Of a stretch of 64,000 nucleotides of DNA, positions 56,985-64,000 are shown in pieces. How positions within the stretch are numbered: position 1 is the stretch's first letter; every line of letters starts with the position of its first letter. This stretch comes from a virus. The stretch covers positions 142,297 to 206,296 of the IMG/VR virus record IMGVR_UViG_3300008113_000003. One strand, written 5' to 3'. Below the pieces are notes generated by a model. The model had not been told where the DNA came from. It ran no database searches and saw only the letters and a program-made list of their open reading frames with translations. The position numbers were made by a program, and so were the translations under genes.

Positions 56985-58236
56985 CGAATACAATAATACT
57001 GAAATCTTAGCAAAAGATTACAAACAACCAGCAAACTCATTTATAGTACATTTTGTAAATGGTGCTTTATGTGAAATTAAAGGACCGATATCAAAAAAAT
57101 ACAAGGTTGTTTTTTCTGATAATAAAACTGGGCACGTTCATCACGTATCTGAGATTACAAATAACATGTGGACTAAAAGTGCCATTGAATATTTTATCGA
57201 ATGGAATATTAAAGTATATGAGTTAGAAACGGAAGAGTTAGTTTTTGAACACACATACGATTGTAAAGATAAAAGGGTTTACATCCATTTAGATAGCTCT
57301 GCTGTTGGTGATACAATGGCTTGGTTTCCGTATGCGGATGAGTTCAGAAAAAAACACGGGTGTAAAGTTTTGTGCTCAACATTCCATAATGAATGGTTTG
57401 AGGGTATGTATCCAGAAATTGAATTTGTTAAACCTGGTACACCTGTTATTGATTTATACGCAATGTATAAGATTGGTTGGTTTTACGATAATAAAGAAGT
57501 TGTTAAAACCAAAATCCCGATTGATTTTAAACAGCACCCTTTACAAGAAACTAGTTCATGTATTCTAGGGTTGGATTATGAAGAGGTTAAACCAAAGGTT
57601 TTTGTACCAGAAGAGCCTAGTAGAATTGAAGGTAAATATGTTATTATTGCACCTCACGCATCTGCACACGCTAAATATTGGAATCATCCAGGCGGATGGC
57701 AAGGTGTTATTGATCACTTAAATGCTAGTGGTTATAAGGTTGTTATGATTACATCAGAAAAACTGGGTGATGCTTGGCATGATTCAAAACTTGGTGGTAC
57801 ATTAAGAAATGTTATTGATAAAACTGGTGGTCATATTGATCTGGTTGACAGAATGATTGACATTAAACACGCATCGGCTTTTATTGGTTTAGGTAGTGGT
57901 TTAAGTTGGTTATCTTGGGCTATCGGAACACCTACAGTTCTTATCTCTGGATTTAGTTACCCTTTATCTGAGTTTGCTGACTGTGAAAGGATTTTTAACC
58001 CAAATGTTTGTAACGGATGTTTTAATAGACATTGGTTAAACCCAGGGGATTGGGAATGGTGCCCAGATCACAAAGATACACCAAGACACTTTGAATGTTC
58101 TAAAACTATTGAAACTCAAACTGTTATAGACGCTGTTAATAGACTTTTAACCAAAAAAGAAGAGCCAGTTCAAGAGGTCATTGAAGAAAATTTAGAAAAA
58201 AAAGATAAAAAAAGTTTTTTTGGTAAGTTTTTTTAG
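56965..58236 (+). CDS. Heptosyltransferase of the TibC/BAHT type (protein O-glycosyltransferase family)
   Basis: The 423-aa protein has a strand-rich N-terminal domain (about 1-115) and a GT9-type fold. DSSAVGDTMAWFPYADEF (about 112-129) and IIAPHASAHAKYWNHPGGWQGVIDHLNASGYKVVMITSE (about 230-268) are followed by AFIGLGSGLSWLSWAIGTP. A Cys cluster CNGCFNRHWLNPGDWEWCP (residues near 350-368) plus FEC fits the iron-binding pattern of bacterial autotransporter heptosyltransferases. TibC/Aah-type enzymes add heptose to Ser of repeat-rich autotransporter adhesins. A disordered Glu/Lys tail ends the protein. It overlaps the carbamoyltransferase gene by 20 nt and precedes the lysis genes. Confidence 0.82.
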   Translation: MKDILINEYNNTEILAKDYKQPANSFIVHFVNGALCEIKGPISKKYKVVFSDNKTGHVHHVSEITNNMWTKSAIEYFIEWNIKVYELETEELVFEHTYDCKDKRVYIHLDSSAVGDTMAWFPYADEFRKKHGCKVLCSTFHNEWFEGMYPEIEFVKPGTPVIDLYAMYKIGWFYDNKEVVKTKIPIDFKQHPLQETSSCILGLDYEEVKPKVFVPEEPSRIEGKYVIIAPHASAHAKYWNHPGGWQGVIDHLNASGYKVVMITSEKLGDAWHDSKLGGTLRNVIDKTGGHIDLVDRMIDIKHASAFIGLGSGLSWLSWAIGTPTVLISGFSYPLSEFADCERIFNPNVCNGCFNRHWLNPGDWEWCPDHKDTPRHFECSKTIETQTVIDAVNRLLTKKEEPVQEVIEENLEKKDKKSFFGKFF

Positions 58237-58245
58237 GTATATTTG
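58219..58245 (+). promoter_or_regulatory. Bacteroidetes-type promoter of the lysis genes
   Basis: TATATTTG at 58238-58245. A TTTG at 58219-58222 is only 15 nt upstream, shorter than the usual 19-20, so the -33 box is uncertain. It lies inside the end of the heptosyltransferase gene. Confidence 0.55.
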
Positions 58246-58268
58246 TTGCTATAACATATAATAGCAAC
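58245..58268 (+). promoter_or_regulatory. 5' leader hairpin before the endolysin gene
   Basis: An 8-bp perfect stem (GTTGCTAT / ATAGCAAC) with an 8-nt loop, 4 nt before the ATG at 58273. It starts at the end of the TATATTTG box. As at 39047-39071, a hairpin occupies the expected 5' end of the transcript. Confidence 0.6.
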
Positions 58269-58272
58269 AACT

Positions 58273-58848
58273 ATGTTTTATAAATATGACGAAAAACAAC
58301 TCAAATTTGTTAAGAACAAATTGGGTATAAGGATAGCATTAGGAACCACCATTTTATTGATGGTTGGTTCCTTTTTTATTGGTAGGTATACCAGCGGTAC
58401 ACTCACTAAATATGAAAAAGAGTATATTCATATTAATTGGGAAAAAGAACGTAACGCTATTAATAAAGAAAAACTAGCTAAAGAACTAAAAGAATCTGGT
58501 ATTAAATTCCCACACATTATAATGGCCCAGGCTATTATTGAATCTGGTAATTTTAAGAGCGAACTTTATAAATCAAATAATAATCTATTTGGTATGACAA
58601 TACCTGGTTCAAGAAATACCACCAATATTGCTGTTGATGGTAAATATGCTAAATATAACACATGGCAAAGGTGTGTGCTTGATATGGCTTATCTGCAACA
58701 ATATAATTTAAAGGGTATTAGATTAGGTAATGATGAGGATTACTTTATATATTTGAAAAATAGTAATTACGCTGAAGCTCCGAATTATATAGCCGCTTTA
58801 AAAAACGTAATAGATAAAGAAAATTTAAAATCTTATTTTAATGAGTAA
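58273..58848 (+). CDS. Membrane-anchored endolysin, glucosaminidase (FlgJ-like)
   Basis: This 191-aa protein has an N-terminal hydrophobic segment at about 19-38 (GIRIALGTTILLMVGSFFIG) and a glucosaminidase domain. HIIMAQAIIESGNFKSELYKSNNNLFGM (81-108) has the conserved catalytic Glu near residue 90, and W and Y residues follow in TWQRCVLDMAYLQQY. These domains cut N-acetylglucosaminyl bonds in peptidoglycan. The N-terminal anchor suggests a signal-arrest-release or membrane-tethered lysis enzyme. It overlaps the M20 peptidase gene by 8 nt. The host-type promoter and hairpin upstream could limit early expression. Confidence 0.85.
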   Translation: MFYKYDEKQLKFVKNKLGIRIALGTTILLMVGSFFIGRYTSGTLTKYEKEYIHINWEKERNAINKEKLAKELKESGIKFPHIIMAQAIIESGNFKSELYKSNNNLFGMTIPGSRNTTNIAVDGKYAKYNTWQRCVLDMAYLQQYNLKGIRLGNDEDYFIYLKNSNYAEAPNYIAALKNVIDKENLKSYFNE

Positions 58849-59674
58849 AGAAAAATTAAAAGATATTCTTTCAACACCAACTTATTGTGGGCAAGAACAA
58901 TATCTTATAGCAAAAATAACCAAATATCTTAGTGAAAGTAATCTGGATTATGTTATTGATGAACACGGTAATATCTTCGTAACAAAGGGTATTGCCGAAC
59001 ATTATCCATGTGTTGTTGCACACACTGATTCTGTGCATAGAATTGTTGATATGGATATCTTACATCACCCAGATGAAGAAGACATTATATATGCGGTTGA
59101 AAAAGGCACAAATAAGCCCACTGGCTGCGGTGGGGATAATAAAGCGGGTGTTTATGTATGTTTGGAGTTACTTGAGCGTGTAGAGGTCTTAAAAGCGGCT
59201 TTTTTCGTATCTGAGGAATATGGTTGTTTCGGGTCAACACTAGCAGATGAAGTTTTTTTTCAGGATGTTGGTTATGCTTTACAATTTGATGCACCTGAAA
59301 ACGATTGGGTTACACACTATTGTAATGGTGTTAAGTTATTTGACGAAAATGGTGATTTTTATAAAACAATAAAGCCAATATTGGAAGATTACATGGGTGA
59401 TTATTCTTTAGGTAGACACCCATATACTGATGTTAGTATTCTTGGTGCGTTTTATGATTTTTCATGCATCAACTATTCAGTAGGTTATTATAACATGCAT
59501 TCAAAGATGGAGTATGTTAGTATTAGTTTTGCACAACAAGCCAGAAATATCGCTTTAGAGATCATTACATCCCTGGGTAATATAAAGTACACATTTGTTG
59601 ATGAAAACGTCAGAATTGATAAGGAAAAGGCTAAAGAAAGGGCTTTAAAATCACTTAACGGTTTAAGGAAATAA
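58841..59674 (+). CDS. M20/PepT-like zinc metallopeptidase, 277 aa
   Basis: Zinc peptidase pattern of the M20/M28 group: VVAHTDSVH (58-66; His61, Asp63), GCGGDNKAG (95-103; bridging Asp99) and FFVSEEYGCFGS (121-132, general base Glu). A later RHPYTDVSILGAF and YNMHSKMEYVS (second His ligand) follow. It likely cleaves small peptides, such as peptidoglycan-derived or host peptides. Overlap of 8 nt with the endolysin suggests coordinate expression, so it may act in lysis or in recycling host peptides. It is followed by a bidirectional terminator. Confidence 0.82.
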   Translation: MSKEKLKDILSTPTYCGQEQYLIAKITKYLSESNLDYVIDEHGNIFVTKGIAEHYPCVVAHTDSVHRIVDMDILHHPDEEDIIYAVEKGTNKPTGCGGDNKAGVYVCLELLERVEVLKAAFFVSEEYGCFGSTLADEVFFQDVGYALQFDAPENDWVTHYCNGVKLFDENGDFYKTIKPILEDYMGDYSLGRHPYTDVSILGAFYDFSCINYSVGYYNMHSKMEYVSISFAQQARNIALEIITSLGNIKYTFVDENVRIDKEKAKERALKSLNGLRK

Positions 59675-59676
59675 AA

Positions 59677-59697
59677 AAAGGGGCGCTAGGCCCCTTT
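59677..59697. terminator. Bidirectional terminator between the peptidase and the fibre gene
   Basis: AAAGGGGC / GCCCCTTT, loop GCTAG, with A and T runs flanking. It lies between convergent genes (stop at 59674, fibre end at 59707). Confidence 0.85.
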
Positions 59698-59706
59698 CTT
59701 ATTTTA

Positions 59707-62700
59707 TTATTTCTTTAAATCTTGGATCTCTTTATCAAGATCTTTTATCGCCTCGATAAGTAAACCAACCAAGTTTGAGTAAGCTACCGCTAAGTGTCCA
59801 TCGGATTCCCTTGTCGAGATAACTTCTGGGACAACTTTTTGAACTTCCTGTGCAATAACACCCATTTTCAAAGATTTATCTTCAATATCATTTCTTGTAT
59901 AGTTAACACCTCTCATATTTCTTACTTTATTTAAGGCATCACTAATTGTAACAACATTGTCCTTAACTCTTTGATCTGAGTATGCAATAACATCAGCAGA
60001 TGCGTAGATAGTACCAGTAACATCTAATGTATATGCTGGAGTAGCGTTGTTAATACCTAATCTTGTATTAGCTATATCCGCTTTCAAGAAGCTAACGCTT
60101 TGTACTTGTGTTGTACTCACAGTTCTAACTAAGTAGTCAGGTTGGTTTGTGAATGAACCACCGCTGATACCTGATGTACCGCTAATTGATTGTCCACTTG
60201 TTCCAGCAACACCTGATGTACCGTTTGAACCATTAATACCTGAAGTACCACCAGCTCCATTTGCACCTGAGTTACCAGCAGCTCCAGCGGTACCATTTGT
60301 ACCATTTGCACCAGATGTACCATTTGTACCAGATGTACCTGAAGAAGCTGACAATCTACCAGTACCAGCCGTACCGCCAGCACCTGAAGTACCAGATGTA
60401 CCTGAAGTACCAGAAGATCCGTTAGCACCCGAAGTACCGTTAGCACCAACACCTGATGTACCAGCACCTGATGTACCTGAAGTACCAGCTGTTGCTGAAG
60501 TACCAGAAGAACCAGCTGTACGAGAAAGACCCGATACACCACCAGTACCAGTTGTACCACCTGTTGCAGAAGAACCTGATAAACCACTAATACCTGAGTT
60601 ACCGTTGTTACCAGACGTACCGTTTGTACCAGTTGATCCTGAAGAACCAGAAGTACGAGATAAACCACTAGCCCCAGCGTTACCATTATTACCAACAGTA
60701 CCGTTTGTACCAGTTGATCCTGAACTACCTGATGTACCACTTGCCTGTGTTACGCCAAAACCTGCGCTTAATGCATTAGCACCCACAGTACCATTTGTAC
60801 CGCTTGATCCTGAAGAACCAGAAGAGCCAGAGTTTGCAGAAGCACCAATGTTACCAGCATTACCTGAAGTACCATTTGTACCAGTTGATCCAGATGAGCC
60901 ACTTAATGCTGACGCACCTATGTTACCCGCAGCACCGTTTGTACCATTAGACCCTGAAGAACCAGATGAACCAGAGGCTCCTGAGTTAGCAACTAAACCT
61001 ATTGTACCGCTTGTACCTGAAGAACCACTTGATCCTGAAGCACCTGATATTCTATCATTACCACTTGTACCCTGAGTACCAGTTGATCCAGAAGATCCAG
61101 ATGAACCAGAGTTTGCCGATAATCCGTTAGCACCAGCATTACCTGAGGTACCGTTTGTACCTGTAGATCCAGACGAACCACTCAATGCTGATGCACCAAT
61201 GTTACCCGCAGCACCATTTGTACCATTTGTTCCCGAAGAACCAGATGTACCTGAAAGTGTACTTGTACCAGAAGGAACAACCAAACCATTTGTACCAGCC
61301 GTACCTGTAGATCCAGATGAACCACTATTACCTGAGTTACCGTTAGCGCCATTGTTACCGTTAGTACCGTTTGTACCATTTGAACCCGATAAACCACTAT
61401 TACCTGAGTTACCGTTAGCGCCATTGTTACCGTTAGTACCAGTAGAACCATTTGTACCACTTAAGCCAGAGTTACCGCTGTTACCATTCACACCGATAGT
61501 ACCATTTGTTCCTGAAGAACCACTTGATCCAGAAGAACCAGATAATCTTGATAAACCTGAAACACCATCTGTACCTGAAGTACCAGTTGATCCAGCTGAA
61601 CCTGAAGAACCTGAGCTTCTGCTTAAACCCGATTGACCATCTGTACCTGAGGTACCTGATGTTCCAGCTGTTGCAGAAGAACCAGCTAATCTACTTAAAC
61701 CTGATGTACCAACCGTACCGTTTGTTCCTGAAGAACCACTTGATCCAGACGAACCTGAAGCACCTGAGTTAGCCATTAAACCGACTGTACCGTTTGTACC
61801 GTTTGAACCACTTGAACCAGATGCACCACTTACAGCGTTGTTACCATTGTTACCTGAGGTACCGTTTGTACCTGTAGATCCAGACGAACCACTCAATGCT
61901 GATGCACCATTACCACCGTTTATACCGTTTGTACCAGTTGACCCTGAAGAACCGCTAGAGCCAGAGTTAGCACTCAATCCGTTGTTACCCGCAGCACCAT
62001 TTGTACCAAACGTACCTGATGATCCTGAAGAACCTGAAAGTGTACTTGTGCCAGAAGGAACGGCTAAACCATTTGTACCAGCCGTACCTGTAGATCCAGA
62101 TGAACCAGAAGATGCTGAAGAACCACTTAATTGTGATAAACCTGAGTTACCAGTTGTACCTGAAGTACCAGTTGAACCACTGGTACCTGAAGAACCAGAG
62201 TTTCTTGATAACCCTGACGCACCATCAGTACCCGCAGTACCAGTTGTACCAGAAGAACCTGAAGTTGCAGAAGAACCAGCTAATCTACTTAAACCTGATG
62301 TACCATTTGTACCATTTGTTCCTGAAGAACCAGATGACCCTGAGGAACCAGAAGCACCTGAGTTAGCCATTAAACCAACAGTACCGTTTGTACCATTAGA
62401 TCCTGAAGAGCCTGAAGCGCCACTTACCGCATTGTTACCATTATTACCGTTAGTACCGTTTGTACCTGTAGATCCAGACGAACCTGAGTTTGCAGAGGCA
62501 CCACTATTACCAGCAGCTCCAGCAGTACCATTTGTACCAGTTGTTCCTGAAGAACCTGAAGAACCCGACAATTGTGATAAACCACTATTACCAGCAACAC
62601 CCGCAGTACCAGTTGTACCAGAAGTTCCTGAAGAACCACTTATCGCAGAAAAAGTACTTTGACCTGAAGTTGCGTTAAGACCGTTTGTACCAGACGTACC

Positions 62701-64000
62701 TGATGAACCAGCTGTTGCTGAAGAACCAGACAACCTACTTAAACCAGAAACACCATCTGTACCTGAAGTACCTGTTGAACCAGCTGATCCAGAAGAACCT
62801 GATGTATCACTTGCAGCGGATATACCATCTGTACCTGAAGTACCTGATGTACCAGCTGTTGCTGAAGAACCAGACAATCTTGATAAACCTGATGTACCAA
62901 CTGTACCATTTGTTCCTGAAGAACCAGATGAAGCAGATGAGCCACTTAATGCGCTTAAACCGTTATTACCAGCATTACCTGAAGTACCATTTGTACCAGT
63001 TGATCCAGATGAACCACTTAATGCTGACGCACCTATGTTACCTGCCACACCATTTGTACCATTTGAACCTGAGGTTGCAGATGAACCACTTAATTGTGAT
63101 AAACCTGAAGCGCCAGCTGTACCTGAAGTACCAGTTGTACCTGATGTCGCTGATGAACCGCTATTTAAGCTTAATCCTGAAGCACCCGCAGTACCATTTG
63201 TTCCTGAAGAACCTGAAGTTGCTGAAGAACCAGAACTACCACTTAAACCACTATTACCTGAATTACCCGCAGTACCATTTGTACCTGTTGATCCTGAAGA
63301 ACCTGAGGTCCCTGAAGATCTACTCAATGCCGATGCACCGTCTGTACCAGCGGTACCAGTTGTTCCAGAAGTACCTGAAGTACCAGCAGAGCCAGATAAT
63401 CTTGACAATCCTGATGTACCAACTGTACCGTTTGTTCCTGAAGAACCTGAAGAAGCGCTTGATCCGCTTAATTGAGACAATCCTGAATTACCAGCTGTTC
63501 CGTTTGATCCGCTCGTACCTGAAGTTGCGGATGAACCAGATGAACCTGCGCTACCACTTAATTGTGATAAACCGTTTGTACCCGCAGTACCTGTTGATCC
63601 AGAAGATGCTGAAGAACCAGCTGTTGCACTCAATCCTGAGTTACCAGCCGCACCTGAAGTACCGTTTGAACCTGTACTACCTGAGCTACCAGATGTACCA
63701 GAAGATCTACTCAAACCAGATTGGCCATTAGTACCTGAAGTACCAGTTGAACCAGCTGAACCTGAGCTACCACTTAATTGTGATAGACCATTTGTACCTG
63801 CTGTACCTGAAGTAGCTGAAGTACCAGCTGATCCTGAAGAACCGCTATTTGCACTAGCACCATTTGTACCGTTTGTACCAGTTGATCCACTTGATCCAGA
63901 TGTTCCACTTGATTTACTTAATGATGATTGACCATCTGTTCCATTTGTTCCAGAAGAACCACTTGTTCCTGAAGAACCTGAAGATCTACTTAAACCTGAT
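59707..64000 (-). CDS. Collagen-like fibre protein with C-terminal S74 chaperone domain (partial, 5' end beyond window)
   Basis: The frame is open from base 64000 on the minus strand, with no stop and no convincing start, so at least 1430 residues are visible. About 1,270 residues are G-X-Y triplets made of Ser, Thr, Asn, Ala and Gly, periodically broken by S-x-L/N-S (for example GLSRLSGS). There is no Pro, so it is collagen-like in period but not in composition. The last 120 residues form a beta adaptor (RLGINNATPAYTLDVTGTIYASADV) and a Peptidase_S74 intramolecular chaperone (AYSDQRVKDNV..., ALNKVRNMRGVNY..., AYSNLVGLLIEAIKDLDKEIQ). Such chaperones trimerise fibres and are cut off. A long tail or head fibre is likely. 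Pro-rich frames on the other strand are shadows of these codons. Confidence 0.9.
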   Translation of the reverse strand, partial: SGLSRSSGSSGTSGSSGTNGTDGQSSLSKSSGTSGSSGSTGTNGTNGASANSGSSGSAGTSATSGTAGTNGLSQLSGSSGSAGSTGTSGTNGQSGLSRSSGTSGSSGSTGSNGTSGAAGNSGLSATAGSSASSGSTGTAGTNGLSQLSGSAGSSGSSATSGTSGSNGTAGNSGLSQLSGSSASSGSSGTNGTVGTSGLSRLSGSAGTSGTSGTTGTAGTDGASALSRSSGTSGSSGSTGTNGTAGNSGNSGLSGSSGSSATSGSSGTNGTAGASGLSLNSGSSATSGTTGTSGTAGASGLSQLSGSSATSGSNGTNGVAGNIGASALSGSSGSTGTNGTSGNAGNNGLSALSGSSASSGSSGTNGTVGTSGLSRLSGSSATAGTSGTSGTDGISAASDTSGSSGSAGSTGTSGTDGVSGLSRLSGSSATAGSSGTSGTNGLNATSGQSTFSAISGSSGTSGTTGTAGVAGNSGLSQLSGSSGSSGTTGTNGTAGAAGNSGASANSGSSGSTGTNGTNGNNGNNAVSGASGSSGSNGTNGTVGLMANSGASGSSGSSGSSGTNGTNGTSGLSRLAGSSATSGSSGTTGTAGTDGASGLSRNSGSSGTSGSTGTSGTTGNSGLSQLSGSSASSGSSGSTGTAGTNGLAVPSGTSTLSGSSGSSGTFGTNGAAGNNGLSANSGSSGSSGSTGTNGINGGNGASALSGSSGSTGTNGTSGNNGNNAVSGASGSSGSNGTNGTVGLMANSGASGSSGSSGSSGTNGTVGTSGLSRLAGSSATAGTSGTSGTDGQSGLSRSSGSSGSAGSTGTSGTDGVSGLSRLSGSSGSSGSSGTNGTIGVNGNSGNSGLSGTNGSTGTNGNNGANGNSGNSGLSGSNGTNGTNGNNGANGNSGNSGSSGSTGTAGTNGLVVPSGTSTLSGTSGSSGTNGTNGAAGNIGASALSGSSGSTGTNGTSGNAGANGLSANSGSSGSSGSTGTQGTSGNDRISGASGSSGSSGTSGTIGLVANSGASGSSGSSGSNGTNGAAGNIGASALSGSSGSTGTNGTSGNAGNIGASANSGSSGSSGSSGTNGTVGANALSAGFGVTQASGTSGSSGSTGTNGTVGNNGNAGASGLSRTSGSSGSTGTNGTSGNNGNSGISGLSGSSATGGTTGTGGVSGLSRTAGSSGTSATAGTSGTSGAGTSGVGANGTSGANGSSGTSGTSGTSGAGGTAGTGRLSASSGTSGTNGTSGANGTNGTAGAAGNSGANGAGGTSGINGSNGTSGVAGTSGQSISGTSGISGGSFTNQPDYLVRTVSTTQVQSVSFLKADIANTRLGINNATPAYTLDVTGTIYASADVIAYSDQRVKDNVVTISDALNKVRNMRGVNYTRNDIEDKSLKMGVIAQEVQKVVPEVISTRESDGHLAVAYSNLVGLLIEAIKDLDKEIQDLKK
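60193..64000. repeat. Hierarchical collagen-like repeat region (9-nt triplet units within about 63-81-nt superunits)
   Basis: G-X-Y triplets group into superunits of about 7-9 triplets ending in an S-x-L/N-S interruption. Exact longer copies occur. A 60-nt block at 61139-61198 is identical to 61850-61909 (offset 711). Blocks of about 49 nt at 61320-61368 and 61392-61440 are identical in tandem (72-nt spacing). Such identity favours recombination or slippage that changes length. Confidence 0.85.

Noticed and set aside
60149-63731. Long proline-rich open frames on the plus strand opposite the fibre gene (for example 60149-61075, 61838-62662, 62685-63731)
   Set aside because: They are read-through shadows of Gly-Ser-Thr codons: the complementary strand of GGT/TCT/ACT repeats gives PEVPEV-like strings. 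No promoter or recognised domain; the minus frame has the S74 domain.
59707-64000. CRISPR array in the repeat region
   Set aside because: Repeats are in frame, of variable unit length and interrupted by coding differences, with no spacers of constant size; they are a protein repeat.
1-64000. tRNA genes, an integrase, an insertion sequence or a diversity-generating retroelement
   Set aside because: No cloverleaf, recombinase or reverse transcriptase pattern was seen while reading. A tRNAscan and HMM search would be decisive.

Overview
This window is part of a large, AT-rich genome of a T4-like contractile-tailed phage (myovirus), most likely infecting a Bacteroidetes (Flavobacterium-like) host. 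Recognisable T4-type virion genes are the tail sheath (gp18), tail tube (gp19), gp15- and gp14-like connector proteins, neck protein gp13, large terminase (gp17), portal (gp20), prohead protease (gp21), scaffold (gp22-like) and major capsid protein (gp23). There is also a gp55-like late sigma factor, a family B DNA polymerase, dUTPase, PhoH and an SNF2-type helicase. The host inference rests on canonical Bacteroidetes promoters (TTTG, about 19-20 nt, TATATTTG), a DUF4494-like gene and scarce Shine-Dalgarno sequences. No tRNA, CRISPR array, integrase or transposase was seen.

Layout. 1-8821 is a minus-strand tail module: tape-measure-like protein (cut by the left edge), a 252-aa unknown, a two-frame tail assembly chaperone, tube, sheath, gp15-like and gp14-like. 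A plus-strand Vsr-like nuclease interrupts it. 8910-12995 holds the SNF2 helicase, a gp88-like Cys protein (minus) and gp13. 12995-21122 carries fibre/baseplate-type genes, DNA polymerase, small unknowns, a WYL-like protein and a holin candidate. 21236-31323 is a first sugar cassette (glycosyltransferases, RgpF-like, WbsX-like, KdsC-like phosphatase) with dut and phoH embedded. 31323-39013 runs from the sigma factor through baseplate-type proteins. 39080-50963 is the head module: terminase, portal, protease, scaffold, capsid. 51069-58236 is a second sugar cassette: a trimodular glycosyltransferase, FkbM methyltransferase, GT4, carbamoyltransferase and TibC-like heptosyltransferase. It is followed by an endolysin, an M20-type peptidase and a very long collagen-like Ser/Thr/Gly fibre with a C-terminal S74 chaperone, which runs off the right edge.

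Regulation visible in the sequence. Fifteen copies of a motif RNTATTTAT (mostly GATATTTAT or AGTATTTAT) lie, always in coding orientation, upstream of virion-type genes, nine of them 14-18 nt before the start codon. I read this as the phage late promoter, a probable target of the gp55-like sigma. Host-type TATATTTG promoters precede the polymerase, the 39080 gene, the second sugar cassette and the lysis genes. Strong hairpin terminators separate most modules.

Most notable points: a complete DUF7831-like domain inserted inside the polymerase exonuclease domain; the late-promoter set; a T9 slippery site joining the two chaperone frames; and a sugar-modification arsenal beside a Ser/Thr-rich fibre that could be its acceptor.
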